Source of the DNA: Atrichornis clamosus
Lineage: Eukaryota > Chordata > Aves > Passeriformes > Menuridae
Assembly: GCA_013400975.1 (NCBI GenBank)
Contig: WBMZ01008927.1
Coordinates: 62,001 to 126,000, forward strand
Length of the DNA: 64,000 bases
Direction: 5' to 3'
Positions 52,347 to 64,000 of this stretch are shown piece after piece. Made by a program: the position numbers and the translations under genes. Position 1 is the stretch's first letter, and each line of letters opens with the position of its first letter. The notes under the pieces were generated by a model, which saw only the letters and a program-made list of their open reading frames with translations, searched no databases and was not told the origin of the DNA.

Positions 52347-55300
52347 AAAGACAGTGTCATGGTCAGCAGTGCTTCTACTTGTAAGAAATTAGAGTCACAA
52401 GGTTGTAAAAATTAAGGATAACTGATAACCTGACACAGACACATATTTTACAAACATCCTTGTAGCACTAAAAAACTTGTAAAACCCCCCCAGATTTATA
52501 TTAAGAATTTCCCACCCTCAATAACTATTCTGGAAAATATATTTAAGTGAAGGAGAAGGAATATGTACAAATAAGGATTGTCTTCTTGTGAAATGTTTAA
52601 ACAAGGCTATTTCACAAAGAGTTGGTATATAGAAATGGAAAGTCTCAAATGATTATTTTATTTCTCTACACAAGTTTGGGCTAGTGCTGATGCGGCATTT
52701 TCAGGTGTTTCTACCTTATATTATCATGAAGTGTACACAGACCCCTCAAAGCAGTTACTGCCCAATGCTGCTCTTTGCAGCAGGGCTCTTTTTTGATCCA
52801 AGAGACAAGCTAAAAAGGAATCTAGATGTTTTAAACAGAAAGAAAGACAGAACTTAAGTACTCTACTGCTTATATCTTCCTGACATAAGACAGACATGCC
52901 TACTGCAATTTCAACCAAATGCTATGATCTTAAAATATAGCACAGCCTCACACGTGCTAGGACTCAGTAGAGTAAACCCATGCACCAGAGAGGCTCCGCA
53001 ACCGTACTGCAAGATCTGGCTTAATAGATCAGATGAATACCCTATGGATATCAGCTTAGCTCAGACCTCAGTTGATCCTTAGAGCTCTCTCATCCTAGGC
53101 CAAATTAAAATCCAGAGAAACAATCACTAAATGCATCTCCATTTTTTTTTTTCAGGAAGTGCCTGCAAAATAAAAAATAGTGTAGCATTTCCATAACTGG
53201 AAGAACAAATACGCAAGCCAGGATTGCAGACAGAAGAGTGAGCTGTATGTCTGGTGGGGAGCAGGTCTAATATGGCCTTCAGATGTTAGAGTCGTGAAGC
53301 GGTGGTAAAAAAGTAAAGAGGTAGGGGAAGAGGTCAATAGGTCAAAGAGTATGAAACACCTGCTAAGGGCCCTACCATGCTGCAAATGTCCATCTTCTTC
53401 TCTTTACCTATCCGGTCAGTTACCAGACCATCAAACACTAGGATGAGTCTAGCGAGGCCTTGTTCTGGACTTTTGAGAATTGTGCAGCAAATGGATGATC
53501 AGCTGGTCTAGTTGTTCACAACAGCACTGGCTGCAGTTTTATTCATATTTGTAGCACTGGCGATCTCTCTTCTTCTTTGATTACTTTCCATCCCATTGAG
53601 AAGCTCAGGTAACCAAGACCAATTTACCAACTACTCAGTATTCTCTAAAACTGACACAAAGTAATTTGAAACATTAGCAACTCTGCTAATTTTCTGAGTC
53701 ATTGCAGTCACCATGTGAGAAAAAACAGTGATGCTCGAGGAAGGCACAAAGGCATAATTAACCAGCACTGTAGAAAAGTGTTGAACACAAAGACCACTCA
53801 CAAAGTCACAGATGCTTTGCTATGTATTGATTTATATTTTATGTGTCTTGGTGATCATTACAGCAATACATATAGCTCACATTAAAGTCTGTTTAGTGAG
53901 TTGAACGTGTTGAAAGAGGTAAAGTGTTTTTATTTTACTGATGAATGGGCCACTATTACTGGTTCCCTCCAAAGGAAATTAATGTGTCAAACCTTACTTT
54001 GTGGGTGTTGCTATGAATTTCACTACAAATAAAAGGAGAAGGAGGAAAATAAGAGGAGGAGAAGTAAAAGTCCAATGTAAAACTTGATTATACAGAAATC
54101 AACAAATTGATGTGTACAGGAAAAATATCTTGCAACTTACAGTACAAGAACAGAAAAGAAAAGAAAAATATTAGCAGCTAATAGGAATCACAGTCCTGTC
54201 TGTGATCTTTTTTTTTTTTTGTCAACAGCATTGGCCTTTGGTCACCAAGCTTCTGTCAGCATCCTCCTATTCCATCTGATCATATAAATAAATCACTTGC
54301 ATATATCCTTATACCTCTTGTGGCTGACACTAGGCAGCATTAGTTACAAATACACTGACAATTTGAAAAGAATGAAGAAATACAGAAAAATAATTTCAAC
54401 TTTCCACATAGCTATTTCAAACCTTTTCTGTGTTCGTCTGTCCTTTCCTGTACCTGTCACAGCCATTCTCTTCAGATTGGCATTATAAATAAAACTCTAA
54501 GTACACATTTGTCCTACTATAAGATAATTCTGAAATTACAAAGCTATGGAAAAAAGAAAAATGCAGGTTTTAATGTCATGCAACTACAGAACTAAAACTT
54601 GACATTAGTTAAAAATTAATTACAAATTCACTATAAGCAGCATATGCTTCACAAACTTTTTTTCAGGAAAGGTGATAGAGACTCTAAGGATAATTAATGT
54701 GTCAGGTTCTGATAGCCTTAATCAAAAGCTTAATGTTTGGACCACTCTTTTTATCAACAGGTATTTTATAAGCCTGGCCTGAATAATTCATTGGCTAGAC
54801 CAACATGGCATAAATCTATAAAGCATCACATCTGCAGGGGGAAAAAATCCCATGATAAAGTTAAATAGTGACCAGACTGCAGAATTTTATTTTAGTGTTT
54901 TTTAGGTTTCAGTCTATATTTAGCATAATATTTTAAGCCCGTGATTAAGGTTCCATTGAAATCAAAGCATTCGCAGCATGTGCCTCATGTTCAGTATGTG
55001 TTTCCATGGGCTTTTTTTAATATAGCCAGACTGTTAAAAAAAACCCAACAACAAAATTACACTGCTCTTAGAGATTTTGGCCATTGGCTTCAAGAACACC
55101 AGGCCAAGTTGCTGAATAACTTAAGACCATACCATGTGCATTTCTAAAACAAAACTTACTAAAATTTTCATTATCTAGATTGAAGTACAACCAAGCAAAG
55201 AAACAACATAAGTAGAGAAATAACTTTTTAACTTCTCTGTGAAAATATTATTTTTCAATCACAATTCCTGTTAACAATATTCCATCAAGTCAATTACAGC

Positions 55301-55680
55301 TTAATGACAGAACAGACTAGTGACTTTGGTGATGTAAGGAATTACCTGCTGAAAAGTCAAGTATAACAAAGGTTGGGGCGATGGGTTCTATCACTTAGAA
55401 GAAAGTGGTCTTCCACCTCCTTTACAAAGGCCATCTCAGTCAGTCTCACTAATGCTTTCTTCTTGGACCCTATATGAGAAGCAAAACCATATTTGCTAAT
55501 TTAGTTTGGGTTAATGTCTTGGATCTGTAGGCAAGAATAGATAAAGATAGCGATTTAAAATAATTCCCGTTGTTGAAGTAGAAATCAAATTAAGGTAATA
55601 AAAATACAAAGCCCGGTATTGGCATCAGTGTTATTATGTAACATACCAATTCAGTATTTTGCAAATCAGATATTAATATA

Positions 55681-55790
55681 GACAGTGCTTTACATATATA
55701 AAGTATATATATACATGCACTGTCATATGCAAGTTTACATATTTGTGTGTGTATGTACAAACATATACATACACATACTATAATTTATTT
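55681..55790. repeat. TA/TG-rich tract with flanking inverted repeat
   Basis: The arms gacagtgc (55681-55688) and gcactgtc (55717-55724) are exact reverse complements around a TATA-rich centre that can pair further, imperfectly. The tract continues to the right as alternating ACAT/TGTG purine-pyrimidine sequence. This is simple-sequence DNA able to form a hairpin. Confidence 0.8.
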
Positions 55791-56863
55791 AAGAGAAAGA
55801 AGCAGAAAAGTCTGCAGTGCCTTTTCCTAACTGTTATGGCTAGTAAAGGCATTAGCCAGATGTTGAAACTCACAGGCATCAAACAACAGTTATCATTATA
55901 GTCTTCAATCACCCCATTTAGAATTTACAATAAGCTAAGCAGAAAACCATTATTTCCACCTTCAATATAAAGTTTTCCTCTGGCTGAAAACAGAGTTCTG
56001 CAATGGACTGATGCACCATCTGTTCTTACTTCAGAACCCTTTTCCATGAAACTTCCGGCAAGGCGAACAAGCTATTGATGAGACCCAGGAATATAAGGAC
56101 ATCATTAGTGAGTATTATAATAAGATTAAAATCCCTTGAGGGCTCTCATCAAAACCTAGATTAAAAAGAAACCCAAAAAAAGAGAAAAGACTGACATTAT
56201 AGTAACAAACCATAATATAAGGCATAAAATTAACAAACATTATGAATTAATCATACTTAGACAATTACAATCCATATGGCTAGTTAAACTCAATCTGCTA
56301 CCTGTAGTGGCATAGTCTGGATACTGTATATTCAATGCCAGTGCATTTCTCCCAGGATGTAATTACTTAATTTTGTGAATGAGAAAATGATGTGTAAAAG
56401 CCAATGTTTCCATGGATTCAACGCCCCAAGTCAGATAAAATGCATGAATGCTTATCAAATCTCGTGACACTTTATAATCCTATTTCATCACACTCATATT
56501 ACCTTTAGGTATGTAGAAACGGTGAATCACCTTCAGAGTCACTACTGAGGTTAATTCAAGAAACAAACTGGGTTCAAAGTCTAATTTTCTGCAAACAAGA
56601 CTCTTAGGATTTAGATGACAATGAATGGCATAAGACTGATTAAATCAGTCGTTCTGGAGGTTTTTTGTCACTTGAAGCACACACATTTGGATTCTGAGAG
56701 CAACCACCTTCTCCTTACTGTTCCACCTACATTCAGACAGGAGATTTCAATCTCTCAGAGGACTAGGCATGGAGATTCTGGTTCAGTTCCCTCTTTTGAC
56801 ATAAATGGCATGTCACATCTGGTGACATTATATAATTAAAAGATGTGGGATGGTGTGACTCCT

Positions 56864-56912
56864 CAAAAAACCAAAACAAGAAAAAACAAGCAAACAAACA
56901 AAAATAAAACCC
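56864..56912 (+). repeat. A-rich low-complexity tract (CAAA)n
   Basis: The tract consists of A runs broken by single C or G bases, including caaacaaacaaaaataaaac. It is low-complexity with no gene-like sequence upstream. Confidence 0.85.
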
Positions 56913-57282
56913 ACTAAAAACTAGACCAAGACAACTCTAATATTTTAGTCCTATGTAGACTCTGTAAGGAATTTCAGGCTAATGCTTAGTCTTTCCTATA
57001 CCAAGTTCTGAAGTCCAACCTGTTTTTCTACAACATCTGGAAGATTCTCCTAAAACAGTTTATATCGAAGATAAGCAAATCAGTTGGGCAATATAACAAT
57101 ATAATTCATCACTTAACTTGTTCTCTGAACAGACCTGACTTTTAAAAATACGAACATTAAAATTAATAACATATACACATTTTTAAAAAGGAGAACAATA
57201 GGTACCTCAGAACTGTCTCAAGATTTATTCCATTCAGTTATTCAGATCAGGCTGCTAGAACAAGGAAAAACAGTGTTCTTGT

Positions 57283-57343
57283 ATCATAGAATCACATGCC
57301 TACCCAAAGACTGGTTTTGGATGGGAGGAGAAGACATCATCTT
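57283..57343 (-). mobile_element. CR1 3'-end fragment with small insertion
   Basis: The plus strand reads atcatagaatcaca, then about 13 unrelated bases, then actggttttggatgggagga and gaagacatcatct. Apart from the insert this follows the complement of a CR1 3' end ('atcatagaatcacagaatggttttggttggaa...gatcatct'), placing the element on the minus strand. It is short, diverged and non-coding. Confidence 0.65.
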
Positions 57344-57344
57344 T

Positions 57345-60300
57345 CACTTACCTCATTAAACGGTTATTAAAAATAGGTAGGACTAGTGAACCACACAGTG
57401 AGCAACAACAAAAATGAAACATTTTATGAAATGGTGAGGATTTAGCAGAGCTATAACACTGTCATGATAATAGGTCCAAAAATTATCATCTACTTTTTGC
57501 TGTTTAGGTATCCACAAAGTAATATCAAAACCAGATTTACAAGCTCCAGGTTTACTTCAATCCTTTTGTTTCAGGAACACAATGACAACAGACATTTAAT
57601 TACTTTAAGACCCTGGCCATAGAAATCTAAGTCACTTTGCATCTTTAAGTGAAAGTGCAAAAGAAATATGTAAGGACTATTTGAAATAAACAGACATTTG
57701 TTAACACCAGCATTTTATTACTTTATATCTCAAGTCTGATGCAATCAAATACAAAGTAACATACAAAGCATTTCTGGTTCAGGATTCCTCTTTGGTTTCC
57801 AGTGGACAGGTACAAAGAAATGGAACACTTTCAATTTCCCAGTCTCTGACTGGCAAGTGTTATTTAGAAAATATGTACTTTCTTTGGGTCCATAATCTCA
57901 TTTATCTTCATTATTTCTGACATTGGACTTCTACTACATCGTGTGATTCCAGAGAGATCATTTGGCTTCCTTCATAGTAATTATAAAGTGCTCCAAATTT
58001 ATTTAAAAGTTGCACTGCGCTTTCATAAGCAAACTAATCCCAGAGCCAGCACAGAAGGCTTTAGAACACAAATGGAGCTTTCTCACTGTCCAAGAGGAGA
58101 GTCTTGGTCCTGATGACTATGACCAATGAAAGCTTTCCTTTTCCAGTAATATATACTTAATTAGAGAAACCAAAGGGCACTCTAGTTAGTCTGATGGAAT
58201 TATTAATGCACATTTTGAATGGTTACAATCGTTCAGTTTTCAGCCACATGCTTTATAATACCTTGTTAGGAGCACTATACTTACCATGAAATCCTGTGCT
58301 TGTCATGACTTCTTGCTTAATTAAAATAATGTAATCAAAAACCACACAGAACAAATGTTGACTGAAAAAATTATGCTAATCTTATACATAGCTACTATTC
58401 ACGTATTACTTTGAGCAGAATAAGTTGACTAATGTGTTAATAAAATGAAACATACCCAACTATCTTGTCAAATGCTATTTTTATCTCAGCATTTACATAC
58501 ATTTGTCATGAAGGAGGTACATTCTGAGTAAAAGGAATAAACACTGTTATGATTAAACATGTCTGACATGATGTTCTCATCTGAGCATCAGGCAATGCCA
58601 CATGCATAGGAAAACCTGCACTCATGCAGTCATAAAGCCAAAGGCCTTATATCAAAACCAAACTTACAGAGAGCAGGACAGCTTTAGTAAGCAGATACAT
58701 CTGATTAGAATTGCTCTGAATTTGGCCCTGAGCACGCAGATTAAAAAGAATTTTTGTACAGAAGGAAGAAACTGAGAAGAATCTTCTCACTGTCCACAGC
58801 TACTTCAGAAAGTTATCAGTGTCAGGAAGCAAAGGGGACCCAGTCCCCTCACACGAGACAAGTTTGACTCTCCGTGCCATGAAGGACTTTAAAAGTATTG
58901 CTCTTACGAAAACTGAGAGTTAAGAAAAAAGGGAAGAACAGAAGGACTAGTAAGGAGAGGGACCAGAGGCACAGTGCCATTTGTCCCTTTGGAAAAGGCC
59001 AGGCAAATCTATATAATTATGCACCCAAGTTTTCTCAGAAAGGATAGGTCTTTTAGCAGCCTTCTTTCCTCTACCCTCTGAAGGTACTGGAAAGAGATAA
59101 TCAAGACCTGAGCTTATACAGGAGTGTACACTAATGACTTACCTGCTTTCTCTCTTACTGCTGCTGGCATTCAAGTACAATGCCAAGAGGATTTCTCACA
59201 TCCTTGCTACTGAATATGCTGGGAATCCTCTGTAGTCCATTTCTAATGGGTAGTGCTCTGCCCCCCAAATTCTTTAGTATGCTTGCCTAGCAGCAGCATT
59301 ACCAAAAAGTTTAATTTTTTTCCTCAAGCACCCATTTAGATACAATACAATGTGCAGAGACAGATTAACTTTCTCACGACTCTCCTGGAAATTGCAGCTT
59401 TTCTGATGTCAACACTATTTCACACAGAAGTCTGAAATCACCATTGAATAAACTCTGCAGGGGGGAAAGAAAACATGAACATGTGAAATAGAGTTGTACT
59501 GCCACCATCCTCTTACTGGGTTGTTGATTATGAGAATTTATGCCTAATCTACAGATCAGTCAAGAGCATCAGTGCCTTAATGTCATCAAATTAATAAGAT
59601 ATTTATAAGCAATAGGGATGTTTTATAGCAACCGTTGAATTCAGACACTTTCAGACTTAAAAATGCACAGGAAACAAATTGCTAATACTAGCAATAAACA
59701 AGACAAGATTAAGAAAACACCATCAGTAGTTCACAGACCAATAAACATTTTCGTGTTTGAGACTAAAATACCATAAATGTTTCAGAATTTGATAAGCACA
59801 AAAGAGTGATTTTTATACCAAGACAATTTTCAAAAAAGGAGACCTATGCGCTTTCCTAGAAAGATGATTTGATAAAATAAGGAAGGTATTAAAACCTCAA
59901 TTTAGCATACCCGCACAGGAATATTTGTGGTAAATCTCTCTTGGAATAGTCAGAAAAAATCCTCTAATAAAACAGTAATGCTTTATAGGTTTAAATACCT
60001 ATATATTTCAGATACTTGGGGAAGAAAATCACCAGATTTTTCTAAGTTAAAAAGTTTGACTCTGCCACACAGTATCATATTGCTCAAATTCTTAATAATG
60101 TTAGCTCCCTCACAGTCTTCTGTAATCTGCGTTGCAATGGAATATGCCATTATATCTTAAAGTTTTAATTATCTCAGATCTATCTACCAATCTGTCTTCA
60201 TGTCAGTTTCTTGACCTTCAGTTCTAGCCTTTGCCCATTTCTTATTAGTAGTAGCTACCTTAAGGGCTAGTGCTATTGATGCATCACTATAATCCGGGGG

Positions 60301-61000
60301 AAAAAAAGGGGCGGGGGGAAGGAGAGGTTTTTTTTATATTCACCAAAAAAGAGCTTTGATATTTCCTGGAATACTTTTTTTTCTGAATTTGCTACTATGA
60401 AAATCAAAAAAAGGTTACTGTGCCATAGGAAACTCACAAAAATAAGCCTGAAAAATCACTTTATTTCTAATTTAACTTTATTCTTTGGCCAAACCCCATC
60501 CTGCAGTGTCTTAACTCAAAGTACCACAATGGAAAGCAGATCTACAGAGATGCAACTGAGTTCATAAAAGCATTCCTATACTCTAGTTTGGCATAAACCT
60601 TTATAGATACTTCAAACTAGCAACAGTAAAAGAGAAAAAGAGCCAGCTGCAGTAGCTGAGGGCCCAGAACAACAAGATAGACTTTTTTGTGGAGTGTTTT
60701 AAACATAGTTCATTTGATTCACAAAGATTTCGGGAAGTACTATAGGCACTTTTGTTGGTATATATGTTAGAAGGATATCCCTGTCAGCGGAAAAACTCCA
60801 ATGGCACATTGCATCTTTTCTGATCAATGATAGGCAAAGGGATACTTTTTCATTCACTGAGGTGAAAAGGGAGAAGGCTAGCTTTCAAAAGAGGGCTCCA
60901 GTGTGTCTTTTAAGGGCTTGTATACTTTGGAAACATGCTACTCTAGAGAGACTGGAAAGTAGCCTGCCTTTATGAGGCTAACCCCCAGAGATCCACACAA
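57345..61000. other. Non-coding AT-rich region
   Basis: No gene was recognised. A G-rich purine tract lies at 60.3 kb. The stretch around 58190-58390 is rich in ATTA/TAAT words, which might indicate a conserved non-coding element, but this cannot be tested here. Confidence 0.5.
60295..60327 (+). repeat. G/A-rich purine tract
   Basis: The strand reads GGGGG, seven A, GGGG, C, GGGGGG, AAGGAGAGG, followed by eight T. It has three long G runs, so it falls just short of the usual four-run G-quadruplex pattern. It is notable against the AT-rich surroundings but has no attached gene. Confidence 0.75.
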
Positions 61001-61062
61001 GCACAGAACTATAGAAACACTTGGGTTGGAGAAGACCCTTAGTGACTACTACATACGGTATA
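61001..61062 (-). mobile_element. CR1 LINE 3'-end fragment
   Basis: The plus strand reads cacagaactatagaaacact then tgggttggagaagaccctta gtgac, the complement of a CR1 3' end ('cacagaatcatagaatcacttgggttggaaaagaccc'). The element is therefore on the minus strand. Similarity fades after about 60 bp. Confidence 0.8.
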
Positions 61063-61069
61063 TTGAAAC

Positions 61070-61780
61070 ATGCTAGGCAAGTGGCCCTGATCACTGGAGA
61101 GCACACAATAGGAGGGCACAAGAGCAATGTCTTGTATAAACAAAAATAATTCAGGTATCAAAAGTACTTGGTAAAATTAACCACTAACCCTGCCCTAGAG
61201 AGAACACTTTATTTTAAAAACTCATCAAAATTAAAATCAGACTGAACTACATAAAGTGCATCACTAGCAAAAAGTACAATGTAGCATACAAATCTGCCCT
61301 TGATTGAAGATTTTTCTTCATATAATTAATTTGGGAACATATACTCTTAATTTGTATATCCATTATTGCTATGAGATTATGTATGTTGTTTTACTGTTAA
61401 AAGGTAGTTGTACTACTTCTCAATTTAAGATAATGCAGTAATTGATTTCCTTATTGTACTGAGCTATATGTAAGCCATGACAACGTTAGAACTGCTTTGA
61501 TAGGTGATGATTTACCTTGTTTTACTAAATGATTTCATTGAAAAAATTCTTAACCAAAATTAAATAACCCTCTTGATAGACTATTATGTGTTTTTCTTAG
61601 CAGAGGAGACTAACTGTTTTAAGTTGTAAATTATGAAGTCTCACACCTATTAAATAAAAATGCAGAGCTCCTTTAAGCAGAGAACATGTAGTCAGTTATA
61701 GAAATTAGACTGAATATTTATATGGTAAAGCTTAGAGTGCTAGAGGCATAAGACACTACTAAATGAACTAAAATGAAGGC
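61070..61780. other. Non-coding AT-rich region
   Basis: Nothing recognisable; plain AT-rich sequence between two CR1 fragments. Confidence 0.55.
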
Positions 61781-61784
61781 AGAA

Positions 61785-62292
61785 GGACCCTGTTCTTGTT
61801 CTAGGCTCCCCAGTACAAGAAACAAATGGACTTACTAGATGGAGCAAAACCAGTGAAGAACCATATGGATGATTACAGGGTTGGAGCATCTGACATAAAA
61901 AGAGAGGATGAGAGAGCTGTGACTGTTCCATCTTGAGAAGTTTCAGATTAGAACTTTTCAATGCATATAAATACTTAATGGTAGAGAGTAAAGAAGATGG
62001 AGCCAGGCTCTTCTCAGTGGTAACAGGTTAACAGACAATGAGCACAAATTGAAATAAAGAAAATTTCACTTAAACATAACACCCCCCTCCCCCTTATTTA
62101 CTTTCAGATAAATCAAGTAGTAAAATTGGCCAGAAAGGTTGCAATGTCCCCAGCATTGAGATATTCACAGCCCAACTGGACAGAGTCCTGAGCAGCCTGC
62201 TCTAATTGATTCACTTTGAACAGGGGTTTTGAACTAGATGATTTTCAGAAATCTCTTCTAACCTCAGCTCTGTCTGGTTCTATGCTTCTGTC
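61785..62292 (+). mobile_element. CR1 LINE, C-terminal RT remnant through 3' end
   Basis: This is the longest plus-strand CR1 piece, about 500 bp. From 61805 the frame reads APQYKKQMDLLDGAKPVKN, matching the end of CR1 reverse transcriptase ('APQFKKD-LLE-VQRRATKM'), before a stop near 61935. The segment agatggagccaggctcttct cagtgg (about 61995-62020) and the following 'aatgagcacaaattgaaa' match the end of CR1 ORF2 coding sequence. The tail, gcccaactggacagagtcct, then 'gatgattttcagaaatctcttctaacctc', matches the 3' end and finishes near 'ttctatgcttctg'. It has lost the reading frame and is inactive. Confidence 0.93.
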
Positions 62293-62369
62293 TGTTATGT
62301 GAGAAGTTCTTCAGGTTCTTCACCACATGAGGTGGTGCCTTGCCCTTTATGAAAATTCTAGGCATTGCC

Positions 62370-62415
62370 AGTCCATTTAATAGTTGGACTCAATGATCTA
62401 CATTCAGTACTATTA
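62370..62415 (+). mobile_element. Possible second CR1 3'-end scrap
   Basis: The words tagttggactcaatgatcta just downstream of the larger CR1 resemble the CR1 3' motif 'gttggactcgatgatctt'. It may be a second, older insertion or a partial duplication of the adjacent element. It ends at an 11-13 base A run. Too short to be sure. Confidence 0.4.
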
Positions 62416-62419
62416 AAAA

Positions 62420-64000
62420 AAAAAAGCAAAATTATCACTGCAAACATACCAACCAGATCAAAGGGAATACAGTCTTAATATTATGAAAGACCTGGTCATA
62501 GCCACCTAAATTAAGCCTCTTAGGTGTTTGCAATTGCCTTGAGATCAAGTCTGTGTCTGTTGTCAATCTAATTGTACTGTGACTGCTGACAAAGACAGGG
62601 ACTTTAACCACCAGCAGGAACACTCCGCTTCTAACAGCCTTGACTGGCTGTTAAAACTTTGATGTGTTACAGTCAATACAACATTTTTAGTAACAGTGAC
62701 CTCAGCCATATGTTGCCCCTCACATGAACTGCATGCATGTTTTAAGTAGCACTTTATTATTCATCTGCTTTTGTTTCTGATACTAATGACTCCTGGCCAG
62801 CTCATATCAGGCGTACTTTACATTTTTTTCTTGTTGTAACATAAAGGTCTTCTTTCTTCAGTTGATTTATAAAAGTCAAAGAATGCTAGCTAAGGCCCTG
62901 CTCTTGAAAAATACATACCCCTGAGTTATTCTCCCAAACACTTTCTTCCTTTCCTCCTGCTGAGCACATACTTCAAAAAGATACTCAAGTATTTGCAGGA
63001 CCAGTCTACAGGCTCTAAAAGATAAAATCTCTAACTGACTCAGTAAACACAAGTGGGGTCTCTTACATAAAACGATGCATTTGAAGAAAGAAAGTATTTA
63101 TTATGGTCATCTTAACTTTGACAAAATTTTAGAGCATGGTGTAAGTTCAAAGTGGAGAACGTCTCTTTCATGACTGTGGAAGAGCAATCATCTTTCATCT
63201 CAAAAGACAGGTTTGTGAAGGAAAGTGCTCTGCTACAGTCTGATTTTATGACTTCACTATCAAAGGATACCAATCATGTTTCCTGAACACTGCTGTCATT
63301 GGCTTCACATTTCTTGTTACATTGAATAAATAAAATCAAGAGAAAAAAGAAAATTCTAAATACTCATACATATATAGCACATGGATTCTGTGTGTTTGTC
63401 TCACTTTCCTGAGTGAGACAAGTTGCTTGGCTTGAGAAACACAGCAAAAGAGGGTAAAAGCTACTGAGATATGTCAGCCCCCATGACTCCAACCAAATAT
63501 TTTTTTTCTGTCAGTCTACTCTTTCATATGGTTTGTTATTTTAGATGACAAATTTGGAGTAACAATTATGACTGACACTTTACCAGGAGTAAACAGTGAA
63601 GTAACAGGCAGCTCATTTTCTCCTGAATTACTCAAGTAAGATTCACTTCACACAAGTACAGTCAACAATTCAGAGATTTCTGCAGAAAAATACTTCAATC
63701 AACTGATAAATATTATCTCAGGCAAAACAGCATAATATATATTCTTTGTGAAGTCTAGAACTTACTGTGCTCAACACGTCTGCAAGTTCTACCCAAGGTG
63801 GGGGAATGGGGGTGGAATCAAACTATAAATTGCTACTGAAAGACAAAGCAACACTAGCGAATGGTGAACAGCTGACACCTTTGGTGTTCTGGCTCATCTG
63901 CTCCAGCAGGAAACATGAAGACTACCTGAGGAAAGTCCAACACATTCTGGTAGTTTTAACCCAAAGAAAGCACAGCAGCCACTCAGAAAGCATGTTTCAT
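62420..64000. other. Non-coding AT-rich region
   Basis: I see no gene or recognisable repeat to the end of the window. The open frames are short and unlike any protein I know. Confidence 0.55.

Larger units (their letters stand above)
52350..57280. other. Non-coding region with simple repeats
   Basis: No gene was recognised. Present are a GGA/GAA-rich purine stretch near 54030-54068, (AAAAG)n near 54150, a 12-T run near 54210, an AT/TG-rich hairpin tract at 55.7 kb and A-rich low complexity at 56.9 kb. Confidence 0.55.

Noticed and set aside
1..64000. CRISPR array, tRNA, rRNA or bacterial-type operons
   Set aside because: No regularly spaced repeats, no tRNA-like cloverleaf noticed, no rRNA sequence and no densely packed coding frames; the window is eukaryotic non-coding DNA.

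Overview
This looks like a gene-poor stretch of a vertebrate nuclear genome, most likely a bird. It is AT-rich, uninterrupted by stop codons only for short distances (longest methionine-started frame about 150 codons), and shows no bacterial-style gene packing. The best evidence for a bird is the repeat content: about ten fragments of CR1 LINEs, several ending in the avian CR1 3' signature (a 'ttccaactca...attctatg attctgtg' tail, or its complement 'atcatagaatca...ggttggaaaagacc'), and one solo LTR whose sequence matches a long terminal repeat common in bird genomes. I could not recognise any protein-coding exon, tRNA, rRNA or known microRNA. The species and locus were not identified.

Layout. 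1-7.2 kb: plain AT-rich sequence. 7.2-7.4 kb: a sharp CpG-rich block with a NotI site and a minus-strand splice-donor-like sequence, the best promoter candidate in the window. 10.06 kb: a CR1 3' end (minus). 10.7-14.5 kb: A-rich low complexity and small tandem duplications, including a perfect 39-bp one. 15.6 kb: a faint CR1 end (minus). 19.1-20.5 kb: an old, internally deleted CR1 (minus) that still shows pieces of endonuclease and reverse transcriptase. 28.9-29.1 kb: a small block with a GC box. 34.7 kb: a near-perfect palindrome. 35.4 kb: a CR1 end (plus). 35.85-36.0 kb: a second, smaller CpG cluster. 38.3-39.3 kb: an unexplained GC-richer kilobase. 45.5-46.04 kb: a solo endogenous-retrovirus LTR (minus). 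50.5, 52.2, 57.3, 61.0 and 61.8-62.4 kb: further CR1 pieces.

How it fits together: nothing here forms an operon, pathway or defence system. The sequence is what one expects of an intergenic region or a very large intron, shaped by old retrotransposon insertions, small duplications and decay. The CpG block at 7.2 kb could be the start of a transcript running leftward out of the window. No previously undescribed system could be supported from the sequence alone.
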